From Gemmiger formicilis (GTDB taxonomy: Bacteria > Bacillota > Clostridia > Oscillospirales > Ruminococcaceae): DNA of 55,511 bases. Where the stretch lies: positions 1-55,511 of the forward strand of contig NZ_JACJJP010000021.1 in assembly GCF_016900095.1 (NCBI RefSeq). Direction: 5' to 3'. The translations under genes were made by a program, and so were the position numbers. Below are positions 42,519 through 51,655 of this stretch, piece by piece (the first letter of the stretch is position 1; every line of letters starts with the position of its first letter). The notes beneath the pieces are model-generated. The model made no database searches and had not been told where the DNA came from. It saw nothing but the letters and a program-made list of their open reading frames with translations.

Positions 42519-43343
42519 TCAGCAGTTGCCTGTGTACACGTACCGCAGCTGTTCCCGGGCTATCCCGGCCAGGCGGTATACGGTTTGTACCGGCGTGGGC
42601 GGGCGGTCCTGCATCCGGTGCCGGGGAAAAAATCGGGAGACATGCAGCGGAATTTCCGGGCTGACCGAAGCCAGCCAGCCCGATAAAGCCCGCATCTCCT
42701 CGTCGCTGTCGTTCTCCCCGGGGACCACCAGGGTGGTGACCTCCAGATGGCATTGCTCCGCCGCCAGGGCGATGGACCGCTTGACCGTCTCCAGGTCGCC
42801 GCCCAGCCGCCGATACCAGGCTTCGGTAAAGCCTTTCAGGTCGATGTTCACCCCGTCCAGCAGGGGCAGCAGCGCCCGCCAGGGGGCTTCCTCGATGGTG
42901 CCGTTGGTCACCAGCACGTTGACCATGCCCGCCCGGCGGACCAGCGCGGCGCAGTCCCGCACATATTCGTACCCCACCAACGGTTCGTTGTAGGTGTAGG
43001 CCACCCCGATGTTGCCCTTCTCCCGCAGCGCCAGGGCCTGCTGCACCAGCTGTTCGGGGGTGCAGGTCCGGGTATAGGCTTCCGTGCCGGCAGCGGCAAT
43101 CTCGGCGTTCTGGCAAAAAGAACAGCGCAGGTTGCAGCCGAAACTGCCCGCCGACAGAATCACGCTGCCGGGATGGAACCGGCGCAGCGGCTTTTTCTCG
43201 ATGGGGTCCAGGGCCAGGGCAGTAAGCCGCCCGTAGTTCAGCGGTACAATGGCGCCGTCCCGGTTGGCCCGGGCCCGGCACAGGCCGGTCCGGCCTTCTT
43301 CCAGGACGCAATGATGAAAACACAGGGTACAGGTCACACTCAT
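42519..43343 (-). CDS. amrS: AmmeMemoRadiSam system radical SAM enzyme
   Basis: This is a 274-aa radical SAM protein. The iron-sulfur motif C-x3-C-x2-C is in FGCNLRCSFCQNAE (about 69-82), and an N-terminal Cys cluster (CTLCFHHC, CRARANRDG) precedes it. The family always occurs with MEMO1-like AmrB and AMMECR1-like AmrA proteins, here fused in the next gene upstream, which overlaps it by 4 bp. The reaction of the system is not firmly known. Confidence 0.92.
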   Translation of the reverse strand: MSVTCTLCFHHCVLEEGRTGLCRARANRDGAIVPLNYGRLTALALDPIEKKPLRRFHPGSVILSAGSFGCNLRCSFCQNAEIAAAGTEAYTRTCTPEQLVQQALALREKGNIGVAYTYNEPLVGYEYVRDCAALVRRAGMVNVLVTNGTIEEAPWRALLPLLDGVNIDLKGFTEAWYRRLGGDLETVKRSIALAAEQCHLEVTTLVVPGENDSDEEMRALSGWLASVSPEIPLHVSRFFPRHRMQDRPPTPVQTVYRLAGIAREQLRYVYTGNC

Positions 43344-44728
43344 AGATGCCGCACCACCTTGAACCGCTGCAAGGTATAGGGGTCATCCTCCCGGATGCCG
43401 CCCTTGCGCCGGGCAATGTCGATCTGTTCCGCCACCGTGTCCACCCCGTCCAGATCGGGCAGCAGCAGCCCTCGTTTGCGCCCGTAACTGACAATAACGC
43501 CGTATTGCTTCGGATCCAGTTGGGCGGGGGAGTCCACCGGTTCGGGGCGGCCCAGCACATCCACGCTGTAGGTCAGGTCGTCCAGCTCGTCGGCGCGCAC
43601 CGGCGGAAAACGGGGATCCCGGGTTCCGGCCGACACCGCGTTTTGTATGATCTCCTCGGCCACGGTTTTCTCGGTGGGGGCAATGGTCCCGATGCACCCC
43701 CGCAGCCGTCCGTCCTTGTGCAGCGAGACAAAGGCCCCGGCAGCCTGTCCGGTCAACCCGACGGGCAGGTTATCGGGCAGCTTTGTCAAGGGATGCCCTT
43801 GCCGGATATAGGTTTCCAGGGACAGGCGGGCCAGCCGCACAAAAGGGTCCTCCCCGGCCCGGCGGGCGGCCAGGCGTTCGCGAAGAATCTGCGCGCAGGC
43901 GGCTTCATACCGGCGGGAGTCGTCCCGCCCGGTGACCGGGAAGAGGGCCACGCCGTAGCCCACCCCGAAGGTGCCTTCATGGCTCAGCAGCCGGGGCTGC
44001 ACCGCCAGCCCGTCCAGTGCCCCCGCCATCATCTGGAAGGAGCGCAGCCCACATTCCGCAGCCCGCTCACAGAAGGACGGGTCCATGGTGAGAAAATCAA
44101 GGAAATTTCCCGACGCCATGGTTCTGGTCACGGCCTCGTCAAACCGGGGGCCTTCGGGGGCAAAAACGTAGGGGCCGTCAGCCCGGAGCTTGTGGGAAAG
44201 ATCCCCGCTGGCCACAAAGACCGCCCGACGGCCCAGGGCGGCCACCCCTTCGGCCACGCATCGGCCCAGCCGGTAGTGCTCCAGGGCTGAAAAGCCGGAC
44301 AGGCCCATGCGGACGATGGGACAGTTCACCCCGGCCTTGCGCAGAAAGTACAGCGGGATCAGCACGCCGTGGTCCAGGCTGGGGTCCCGCTGGCCCAGGG
44401 TGCCGGCCTGCAGACCGGCCTGCCCCGCCCGGCGGATGATCTCCTCCCGCAAGGGCGCGTCATACTGCACCTCCAGGCGGACCTGAGGTGCCCCGAAGGC
44501 CGCCATGGACCCCGCCGCGCCGTCCCCTGGCGCGATGTGGAAGTAATCCCCGTACAGGATGGTGTGGGGGGAAGAGACGATCAGCACGTCGGGGTTCCAG
44601 CGGGCCACCTCGGCGGCGGCTTCAGCCATGGCTTTCCCCGTGGCGGATATTTCCCGTTCCCGTCCGCCGCCCACCTCGGGCAGCAGAACGGGCGGGTGAG
44701 GGGTGATGACGGCACCCAGCATCGGCAT
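43340..44728 (-). CDS. AmmeMemoRadiSam AmrB-AmrA fusion protein
   Basis: This is a 462-aa protein. Residues 1-270 are the MEMO1/extradiol-dioxygenase-like domain (AVITPHPPVLLPEVGGG, SSPHTILYGDYFHI, VASGDLSHKL with the metal-ligand His residues). The C-terminal 180 residues are the AMMECR1 domain (HKDGRLRGCIGTIAPTEKTVAEEIIQNAV and SAGTRDPRFPPV). The start at 44728 has AAAGGAG 8 nt upstream. It is coupled to amrS by an ATGA overlap. Both domains appear complete. Confidence 0.93.
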   Translation of the reverse strand: MPMLGAVITPHPPVLLPEVGGGREREISATGKAMAEAAAEVARWNPDVLIVSSPHTILYGDYFHIAPGDGAAGSMAAFGAPQVRLEVQYDAPLREEIIRRAGQAGLQAGTLGQRDPSLDHGVLIPLYFLRKAGVNCPIVRMGLSGFSALEHYRLGRCVAEGVAALGRRAVFVASGDLSHKLRADGPYVFAPEGPRFDEAVTRTMASGNFLDFLTMDPSFCERAAECGLRSFQMMAGALDGLAVQPRLLSHEGTFGVGYGVALFPVTGRDDSRRYEAACAQILRERLAARRAGEDPFVRLARLSLETYIRQGHPLTKLPDNLPVGLTGQAAGAFVSLHKDGRLRGCIGTIAPTEKTVAEEIIQNAVSAGTRDPRFPPVRADELDDLTYSVDVLGRPEPVDSPAQLDPKQYGVIVSYGRKRGLLLPDLDGVDTVAEQIDIARRKGGIREDDPYTLQRFKVVRHL

Positions 44729-44768
44729 ACAGATCACTCCTTTCCGGCGATGCAACAAGGTTTTGCAA

Positions 44769-45260
44769 TCAGTCCAGCGCCACGATGTCCACGGCGGTAC
44801 CGTGGTCCCGCAGCAGCCGGACCAGGTCTTCGGCTTTCAGCCAGACGGTGGCGGTGTTGTCGTTGGGATGTACCCCGATCAGGCCGGAACCCTGCCAGAA
44901 ATCTCGGTCGATGTAAAAATGCACCCGGCACCTGGCGTCGTTCAGCAGACCGAAGGGGGTCACGGCCCCGGGAATCAGGCCCAGCATCTCCTCCAGCTCC
45001 TCCGGCGAAGCAAAAGTCAGGGGCTTGGTGCCCTGTTTGCGGCGAAAATCCTTCAGATTCACCCGCTTGTCCCCCCGCACGGTGATCAGGTAATAATTGC
45101 GCCGCTTGTCGTCCCGCACAAAGAGGTTCTTGGCATCCCGGTCGGGGTAGGGCAGCTGTACCTGGGCCAGTTCCTCCATGTTGTAGACGGCGGCGTGCTC
45201 GGTGATCTCGTGTTCAATGTGATTTTTCTCCAGAAAATCGTATACTTCCTGTTTGTTCAT
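44769..45260 (-). CDS. aminoacyl-tRNA deacylase of the YbaK/ProXp-ala type
   Basis: This is a 163-aa single-domain trans-editing protein. Conserved points are AKNLFVRDDKRRNYYLITVRGDKRVNLK (with the catalytic Lys), GLIPGAVTPFGLLND and IGVHPNDNTATVWL. Such proteins hydrolyse mischarged Ala- or Cys-tRNA(Pro). It is oriented with the Amr genes, separated from them by about 40 bp, and could share their transcript. Confidence 0.9.
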   Translation of the reverse strand: MNKQEVYDFLEKNHIEHEITEHAAVYNMEELAQVQLPYPDRDAKNLFVRDDKRRNYYLITVRGDKRVNLKDFRRKQGTKPLTFASPEELEEMLGLIPGAVTPFGLLNDARCRVHFYIDRDFWQGSGLIGVHPNDNTATVWLKAEDLVRLLRDHGTAVDIVALD

Positions 45261-45317
45261 ACAACGCCTCCCGATGGTATCTTCTGTCAGGGTGTGCCCG
45301 GAGGTACGGGCCCGGGG

Positions 45318-45968
45318 TCATTTTGTCGCCCGCAGCAGGTGGGTGGCAGCCCACTGCCCCAGATCCTCCACCTTGGCAAATCCCGCTTTTTGCAGGGCTT
45401 CCGTTTCGTGGGGGACGGTCAGCGGGGTGTCGAAGTGGTAGAATTCCTCGTCCCGGATGCCCTGTTCCTCTTTCAGCCGCCGCAGCTCACGGCGGAAGAA
45501 GGCTTCCTGCTCGTCGGAATCGGCAAAGTAGTCGGTCAGAATCAGAAACCCGCCCGGAACCAGCGCCCGGAATACCTTTTGGTACAGCGGGATCTTTTCG
45601 GCCTGGGTGAAGTGGTGCAGGGATTCCACCGAGACCGCCGCATCATAGCGGTTTTCCCCGAAGGGAAGGGTGAAATAGGACCCCTGCACAAGGGTCAGGT
45701 TTTTGTCCGGAAACTTGCGCTCCAGTGCCTGCAGCATCTCTCCGGCCAGGTCGATGCCGGTAACCTCCGCCGTGGGATTCCGGGCAAAATAGTAGCCCAG
45801 TTCCAGTCCGGTGCCGCAGCCCAGGTCCAGCACCCGGGCGTGGGGGCCTGCGGGCAGATACTGCGCCGTGAGGGGATAGAAGGTTTCGGCCTGCTCGATG
45901 GCGTGCAGCTGGTGTTCTTCGTACCCGTCCAGACGGCGGTTGAAAAAGTCACTCATTTTTTCCAGCAT
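45318..45968 (-). CDS. class I SAM-dependent methyltransferase
   Basis: This 216-aa protein starts at ATG 45968 with GGGAGGG 6 nt upstream. It has motif I VLDLGCGTGLELG (about 46-58), post-I GIDLAGEML and motif IV VSVESLHHF. The substrate is unknown; small cytosolic metabolites are usual for this subfamily. Confidence 0.9.
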   Translation of the reverse strand: MLEKMSDFFNRRLDGYEEHQLHAIEQAETFYPLTAQYLPAGPHARVLDLGCGTGLELGYYFARNPTAEVTGIDLAGEMLQALERKFPDKNLTLVQGSYFTLPFGENRYDAAVSVESLHHFTQAEKIPLYQKVFRALVPGGFLILTDYFADSDEQEAFFRRELRRLKEEQGIRDEEFYHFDTPLTVPHETEALQKAGFAKVEDLGQWAATHLLRATK

Positions 45969-46143
45969 GGAGATCCCTCCCAATGGGCTTGGCGTAAGAC
46001 AAATGCGGCGGGGCCCGACCGATGAAGGAACAAGCCCTGTGTTTTTATTGTACCGCATCCGCCAAGGGGGCACAAGCGGGAAAGAAAGAGCGTACCCTTC
46101 GGATGTGCCGGTGGGCAGGGGAAAGAGAATCTCTTCGCATGGC

Positions 46144-46185
46144 AAAAGCCCGCAGAGCCGGTCCTTACAGCCGGATCTGCGGGCT
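46144..46185 (-). terminator. terminator of the defence-like operon
   Basis: On the minus strand a 15-bp stem with one mismatch (46185-46171 with 46161-46147) is followed by TTTT. It lies about 35 bp after the stop of the TIR-like gene. Confidence 0.8.
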
Positions 46186-46220
46186 TGCACATCAAGAATC
46201 AGCGGAACACAGGGCAAAAA

Positions 46221-47718
46221 TTATTCTTTATAAACAACCCCGTAATCTGTCTCCATGATTTTTTTGATATGTTTGAAGAAAAGTTCTTCCAGTTCGGTCA
46301 CACCGGTGAAGGTGTAGTAATAGTCCGAGATGATATCGGAGGGAACTTTTTTCGCTTTTTCTTTTTCCCGAACCATAATAATGGGCTTTTTCTTGCTGTA
46401 AGCGATTCCCAGCTCATACATTACATTGGGGTTTGCTTCGGTGGTGTCGGCAAGAAACACGGCACAACGATCAATCTTTTCGTAGATATCTCGTGTGATG
46501 TTGATGCTTCTCCCCTCGCCGGTCATGATGGGATAGGCTTCCAGCGGGACATCCGGGCATAACTGATTGAGCCTGGTTACCGCGCGGGAGAGGGCATTGT
46601 TATAATCGCGTACGGCCTGATCACTTTTATATTGCATTGCCATAAAGATGGTTTTGGGTGCCAGGTGGATATGCTTGTACCCCACGTCAAACAGTTCCGA
46701 TACTTTGGTAAAGGCCGAACCGGTATACTGGTAACGTTTCAGCCAGCGGTCCAGGTCCTCCAAGGTGTGGCAGGCGCTTTCCAGGTTGTCGCTTTTGTAT
46801 CTTGTATAGAAGGCAAGCTGGAAAAAGATACGTCCGAATTCAGATTTTATGTATAGATACTTGTCCACCTGTTTTACGATTGTGATGGAATCGACAACCA
46901 GCGCGTCAAAGGTTTCCCGATCCGGATAATCACAGGTAATTTCCTGCAGCACATCACAGATCTGAGAAAGCGGCGCATACAGATATTCCGTGCGTGCAAG
47001 GGAATGGGCGGCATACTGTTCGCTGTAATGTTTCAGCAAAGGCAGATGCCGGTTGATCAGGGCCAGTTCCTTCTCGCTCCACTTTTTGGACTTTACCAGA
47101 CCCTTGAAGTTCTCTTCCGCCTCCAGCTTTTTGGCGGTGTTGTTCAGGACATAGAACAGGAACGCTTCGCTTTCGGTGTTGTCTGCGGAAAAGGCGGGCG
47201 GGGTATCCTCTCCGTCGGCGGTTTGCTCAGTCCACAGGATGATGGAAAAGGGAACATAAAAATCCAGTTCCTTTCCGGCTTCCAGGCGGTGGTTGCCGTC
47301 GGATTCGGGTCAAGGCACCTTCCTCCACTTCCAGCTCATAGTATTCCATATTCAGGATGGCGCCCTGGCCGGTTTTGGAGAGCTGCTGAAAGGATTTGTG
47401 TGTGTAGGGCTTCAGGGTTATGTTGGTACTTGTATTGACGGACAGTATCACTTCTGGCAAAAACTTGGCTTCGGCTTTGCAATCGGCCAGAAAATGGGCG
47501 ATGTCGGCCACGTGTTCGGGATTCAATGCACGCTGGTATTCTTCGTATTTCGGGCGGGATGCGGCCGCAAGGTCGGATATTTTTGCATATCCGCGCAGTG
47601 TGGCAATTCCGTTTTTGACCTCAAAGCCCTTCTCCTGCAAACGCTTGGAGGGACCATTGTAGGGTGTCACGTTGCCGCAGTTGCGGCCGTAGATACCCTG
47701 AAACGTATATGTTTTCAC
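46221..47718 (-). pseudogene. frameshifted DGNHR-domain plus TIR/deoxyribosyltransferase-like protein
   Basis: A GTG start at 47718 (GTGA overlap with hsdS) opens an N-terminal domain (EYQRALNPEHVADIAHFL...). A second frame continues as ESDGNHRLEAG, a DGQHR-type motif also seen in DndB-like proteins, and stays open to 46221. The shift lies at the CCC run 47309-47307; removing one C joins the frames (...ALT-ESDGNHRL...) into a protein of about 498 aa. The C-terminal 150 residues read IFMAMQYKSD, then DRCAVFLADTTEANPNVMYELGIAYSKKK, a TIR-like or nucleoside-deoxyribosyltransferase-like fold. It may be a true frameshift, phase variation or a sequencing error. The domain is a plausible nucleotide-acting defence effector. 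Confidence 0.75.
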
Positions 47719-49079
47719 CCTGAAATCGCTTCTTCAAATTCTTCCTTTGCCTGCCTGCGCAGTTCTTCGGCGCGGGTATACAGATCCTTGATTTTTTTCT
47801 TTGTCCGGAAAACTTCCTCCATGATGGATTGCTGGGTCAGCTCTGAAGGATCGGCGGAGGATATGGGGAGCCACGGAATGGTCAGCAAGGACAGAAAGTC
47901 TGTGCCCACCCGCTGCTGTCCGGCCGAACCGGTAAAGTAGGCCACGGCGGTGTGCCGCAGCTTGTGGGAGCGCAGGAAGCAGTAAAGATATTCCGGCAGC
48001 ACCTTTTCATTGGTGCGGAAAACGTGAAACTCCGTTGATCCATATCCGTACCCGTTGCGCAGGTTCCTGGCGATGGCGCATTTGCCATTCTGCATGCAAG
48101 GGGTGATTTTTGCCCAGAGAATGTCGTTCTCCTGGAACAAGGTATACCCTTTGCTTTGGGAAGCCGGGCCCAGGCGCTGCTCGGAAATTTCTCCATACCG
48201 GTCCGAAACACATTCCATGGGGATAAAGGAAACTTCCTGGATCTTGTCGGGAATGGTGGTTCTGGGATTGATTTTGCAGTAGTATTCTATGGCAACATTG
48301 GGATACCGGGCGGACCGGAATAGTTCCTGGGGCTTTACGGCGGTGCTGTTCAGCTTTGCGCCCCAGCCAATCAGATTTCGGAATCGGGTCGTTCCCAAAA
48401 GAGCGGCGGACGGTGTTTTTTCTTCCGTGGGAGGGATGGCCAGTATTTCAAAAAGTCGGGATTCGATGCCTTTTTCCAAGACGGCGGCCCGGGATTCGCA
48501 TTCCTGGGCCTGCGCCGAAGCTTCCTGATGGCGGCGGACCAATTCCTCCTGCACGGACAAAGGCGGCAGGGGAATCTCGATTTTGGACAGGTTTTTATAG
48601 GAGAGGGTCTGCCGTACCGATCCGGTGGTGTTTTCCTTGATCAGGAAATGAAAGAAGGAACTTTTGAGCACCAGAAGCAGGTATTCCGGCAACAGGGTCT
48701 GTCGGCAGCGGAAGACAACATAGGCGGGGCTGATGTACTCATTCTTCAACGCGGGGGTCTTCAGACCTACGGAACCTACGTTGATTCGGTATGGGTTATA
48801 TGCCAGACACCCGTCCTGCACGCGGATGTAGGGCTGGTTGATGTTTTTGCCGTATTCGGTGTAGGCGTCGAACATACCCGTTTCGTTGGAAATTCCCAGA
48901 AAGGAAAATTTCCGTTCCGGTTCATTGAAAAGCTTGGTCTTTTCGGTGATATGGATGGTATTGTCCCCGATGGCGCTTAGCGGAAATACCGAATGGAGCT
49001 GTGTGGAAAAAAAGTATTTTACGTTCCATTGACTGGTTTTGGAAAAGGGGACAAATTTCAGCAATTTGTCGGATGTCAT
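47715..49079 (-). CDS. type I-like specificity subunit (HsdS/BcgB type)
   Basis: This 454-aa protein has two target-recognition domains, each followed by a helical spacer (LPPLSVQEELVRRHQEASAQAQECESRAAVLEKGIESRLFEI at about 180-222 and a second at the C-terminus). LSYKNLSKIEIPLPPL and AGQQRVGTDFLSLLTIPWLP mark the ends of the two domains. The ATG at 49079 overlaps the methylase stop codon by one base. It gives the DNA sequence specificity of the upstream nuclease-methylase. Confidence 0.9.
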   Translation of the reverse strand: MTSDKLLKFVPFSKTSQWNVKYFFSTQLHSVFPLSAIGDNTIHITEKTKLFNEPERKFSFLGISNETGMFDAYTEYGKNINQPYIRVQDGCLAYNPYRINVGSVGLKTPALKNEYISPAYVVFRCRQTLLPEYLLLVLKSSFFHFLIKENTTGSVRQTLSYKNLSKIEIPLPPLSVQEELVRRHQEASAQAQECESRAAVLEKGIESRLFEILAIPPTEEKTPSAALLGTTRFRNLIGWGAKLNSTAVKPQELFRSARYPNVAIEYYCKINPRTTIPDKIQEVSFIPMECVSDRYGEISEQRLGPASQSKGYTLFQENDILWAKITPCMQNGKCAIARNLRNGYGYGSTEFHVFRTNEKVLPEYLYCFLRSHKLRHTAVAYFTGSAGQQRVGTDFLSLLTIPWLPISSADPSELTQQSIMEEVFRTKKKIKDLYTRAEELRRQAKEEFEEAISG

Positions 49080-51349
49080 CACAGTATGGTCTCCTTGTTG
49101 TTCCAGGTTCGCACAACCTGAAAATCGGCATTGAGGGAGTACTTGATATGGACCGGTGAGGTCTGCCACAGCGGATGCTTTTCACGGTAATCCCGGTACT
49201 CCTGCTGCAGCTGGGGCAGCTGGTTGCCTTCCGAAGCGCTGCCGGTGGAAGTAATGCCGGCGTCTTCCACAATGGCGACAGGGATCTCATAGTCAAAGTA
49301 TTCTTTCAGCAGCGGTTTGGCTTCTTCCGCAATGACCTTTTCAATATGCCGCAGTTCTTTGTTGGCGGCGGCAATAATGGATTTGTCCCGGTCCTTTTTG
49401 GCTTTTTCCTGCTGGATCTGCTCTTCCAGAGCGTGGATGTCCCCCACGTATTTCTGGCGGACCGTGTCCAGGGCCTGTTGCTTGGCTCTGGCATACTGCT
49501 GTTCCTCCTCCTCGGTAAAACGCCTGAAGAAAACAAGGCTAGGTTTTACGGTGGCGCCCGCTGCGATGAACACATCCTGGGGAATGGAGCAAATCAGGAT
49601 GAGTTTGGCTTTTCCCTCAAAGTATTCCCGGATCTTTTGCATGTTGGAAGTGTTCAGGACACCTTCCGGCAACACCATGCCCATGCGGCCGCCCTTTTTC
49701 AGCAGCTTCAGGCAACGTTCCATAAAAAGGACTTCAGTCAGGCCGGATATGGTGCCTAAATCATACAGCTCCAACAAGGGTTTCCCAATATGCTTGTTTA
49801 CCTGGTTCAGTGCTTCTTCGTAAGCCTTGCCGTATTTGGCTTTGTAGCGTTCAATCAGCTTTTCATCGGTAAAACGGTCGGCCTCTGTGATCTTCAGGCT
49901 TTTGTCAATGCGGGAACCGAAGGGCGGATTGGTGAGAATGACGTCAAACCGTTCTTCAAATATGCCGTCGATGTTCAGCAGGCCGTCATGGTGGTGAACC
50001 CCGCTGTGTCCGTCACCGTGCATGATCATGTTCATTTTGGAAGTCCGCGCCATGCGTGGGTTGGCGTCAGTACCGTAAATGCAGTTACAGGACAGATTGT
50101 GCAGGCGGCCGTTTTCGGTCTTCGGGTCCAGTTCCGCGTTCAGCTTTGCCTGCATGGCCTCGATACGCTCGTTGATGGCCAGCTGTTCCTTTTCGGAAAG
50201 GGTGTCGTACCCGTTGCCCTCCAGTTCGGCCCGCAGCCGGATCTTGGCATCCCGGATGTCTTCCTCAATCTGTTCCCGCACATATTCAAAGGCCTTGATC
50301 AAAAAACCGCCGCTGCCGCAGGTGGGGTCGCAGATGGTTTCGCCCTCTTTGGGGTCCAGTATGTTGGTCATGAAATTGACAATGGTGCGCGGCGTAAAAA
50401 ATTGTCCCAGCTCGCCCCGGAAGGTGGTTCCCAAAAACTGTTCAAAGGCAATGCCTTTCACATCGTCCTGGGTATCGGACAGGTTGTAGGATTGAAGCTT
50501 TGTAAGAATCTGCTCAAAGCTGTTCTGGCGGATCTTGATCGATTCATCCTTGTCAAACAGATGGTCGTCCTTGAACATCTCCTTGGTTTGATTGAACATG
50601 ATCTGCATATAGGGCAGGTCTACCCCCTGATTTTTCAAGGTCGGCCGGACATACTTTTCGTAGTCCTTTTCCAGCTGTTGATACTTTGTCAGGGTAAAGA
50701 CTTCGCCGCCGTTTTGGTCCCGCTCATAGCGGATTTTCATAAACAGAATCTTGCTGATCTCATCAAAAGCGGCTTCGGGAGAAAGCTTGTCGTTGTTACG
50801 GATGATGTTGTGGCAGGCGCGAAGGACTCGGGTGAATTCGTCCCGGGTAAATGTCTTGGTTTTGGTAAGCAGTTCGCGGACCTTCTGGTCATCCTGGGCC
50901 TCTTCTGCCGTGGGAAGGGCCACAACCTCCACCAGCTTTTTGGGCAGCATCTGTTTGTCCACCGTAAAATAGCGGGTTTCCTTCTCGTTGGTGGTGACAA
51001 AAAAACTGGCGCCGGCCCAGGAGGCATAATTATACCCCTGGTAATAGTCCTCTTCCCGGATTCGCACACTTTCGGCCTTGCATTCCACCACGATAAAAGC
51101 GGATTTGCCTTCATCCTTGTCCTGCGGGGTTTTCCAGATGACAATGTCGGCGCGGGCCTTTCCCTGCCCGCGGTGAGAGTTGTTCACCGTTACTTCCTGC
51201 GCCATCTGGTCCAGGGCGTAACCGTAATCCTCGACCAGTTTCCGGATGTAATTTTGTCGTACCCTTTCCTCCGGTGTTTCCAGGTTCCAGGATTTTGTCA
51301 GGGGACAAAATATTTTCCCGTTTTCTCTTCTGATTTCCAGCGAGTTCAT
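49079..51349 (-). CDS. nuclease-methyltransferase fusion of a BcgI-like restriction system
   Basis: This is a 756-aa protein starting at ATG 51349 with GGAGG 8 nt upstream. Residues 25-125 are an HsdR_N-type PD-(D/E)xK nuclease (ADIVI with Asp68, then VVECK with Glu89 and Lys91). Residues about 190-560 are an HsdM helical domain and N6-adenine methyltransferase with motif I DPTCGSGGF (341-349) and motif IV NPPF (474-477). A C-terminal coiled coil follows. No HsdR translocase is encoded nearby. With a separate S subunit this layout matches type IIB enzymes such as BcgI rather than classical type I. Confidence 0.88.
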   Translation of the reverse strand: MNSLEIRRENGKIFCPLTKSWNLETPEERVRQNYIRKLVEDYGYALDQMAQEVTVNNSHRGQGKARADIVIWKTPQDKDEGKSAFIVVECKAESVRIREEDYYQGYNYASWAGASFFVTTNEKETRYFTVDKQMLPKKLVEVVALPTAEEAQDDQKVRELLTKTKTFTRDEFTRVLRACHNIIRNNDKLSPEAAFDEISKILFMKIRYERDQNGGEVFTLTKYQQLEKDYEKYVRPTLKNQGVDLPYMQIMFNQTKEMFKDDHLFDKDESIKIRQNSFEQILTKLQSYNLSDTQDDVKGIAFEQFLGTTFRGELGQFFTPRTIVNFMTNILDPKEGETICDPTCGSGGFLIKAFEYVREQIEEDIRDAKIRLRAELEGNGYDTLSEKEQLAINERIEAMQAKLNAELDPKTENGRLHNLSCNCIYGTDANPRMARTSKMNMIMHGDGHSGVHHHDGLLNIDGIFEERFDVILTNPPFGSRIDKSLKITEADRFTDEKLIERYKAKYGKAYEEALNQVNKHIGKPLLELYDLGTISGLTEVLFMERCLKLLKKGGRMGMVLPEGVLNTSNMQKIREYFEGKAKLILICSIPQDVFIAAGATVKPSLVFFRRFTEEEEQQYARAKQQALDTVRQKYVGDIHALEEQIQQEKAKKDRDKSIIAAANKELRHIEKVIAEEAKPLLKEYFDYEIPVAIVEDAGITSTGSASEGNQLPQLQQEYRDYREKHPLWQTSPVHIKYSLNADFQVVRTWNNKETIL

Positions 51350-51574
51350 GAAGAAATCCTCCGCAAAAAGTAATGGTGGCCCTGACCGGAAAAGCAAAAA
51401 ACGATGGAATGCCGCGTTTTCTCCTGGGTACAAAGGGCAAGTACAGGGACAGCCCTGTCAAAATCATGATGAATTACTTAAAATTATGCCAGAAACAAAA
51501 AAAAATATCAATGATGGACGCAAACATTGCACGCACTTGCTGATGTCGCATCCATCAACGAAAAGACCTCAAAA
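51350..51574. promoter_or_regulatory. upstream region of the restriction operon
   Basis: No gene is seen. A palindrome ACAGGG-ACAG-CCCTGT (51443-51458) lies about 95 bp upstream of the nuclease-methylase start and overlaps a minus-strand TTGACA (51461-51456) without a good -10 at normal distance. It may be an operator. Confidence 0.35.
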
Positions 51575-51612
51575 ATCCCCCGCAGGCCTGGCAAACTCCA
51601 GACCTGCGGGGA
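51575..51612 (-). terminator. terminator of the XRE-TPR gene
   Basis: An imperfect 14-bp stem on the minus strand (CCCCGCAGG...CCTGCGGGG arms) is followed by ATTTTTGA. It lies about 45 bp after the stop codon at 51656. Confidence 0.8.
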
Positions 51613-51655
51613 AAAATGGTTTTTTAAGAAGGGGCAGCGTTTGTCAAGCCGCCGC

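Noticed and set aside
42166-43560. Long minus-strand frame overlapping amrS and sigK in another phase
   Set aside because: It lies out of frame with two clearly recognised genes and shows only low-complexity Pro/Arg/Gly sequence.
49790-51373. Plus-strand 527-codon frame opposite the nuclease-methylase
   Set aside because: It is an antisense shadow with no motifs; the minus strand encodes the catalytic motifs.
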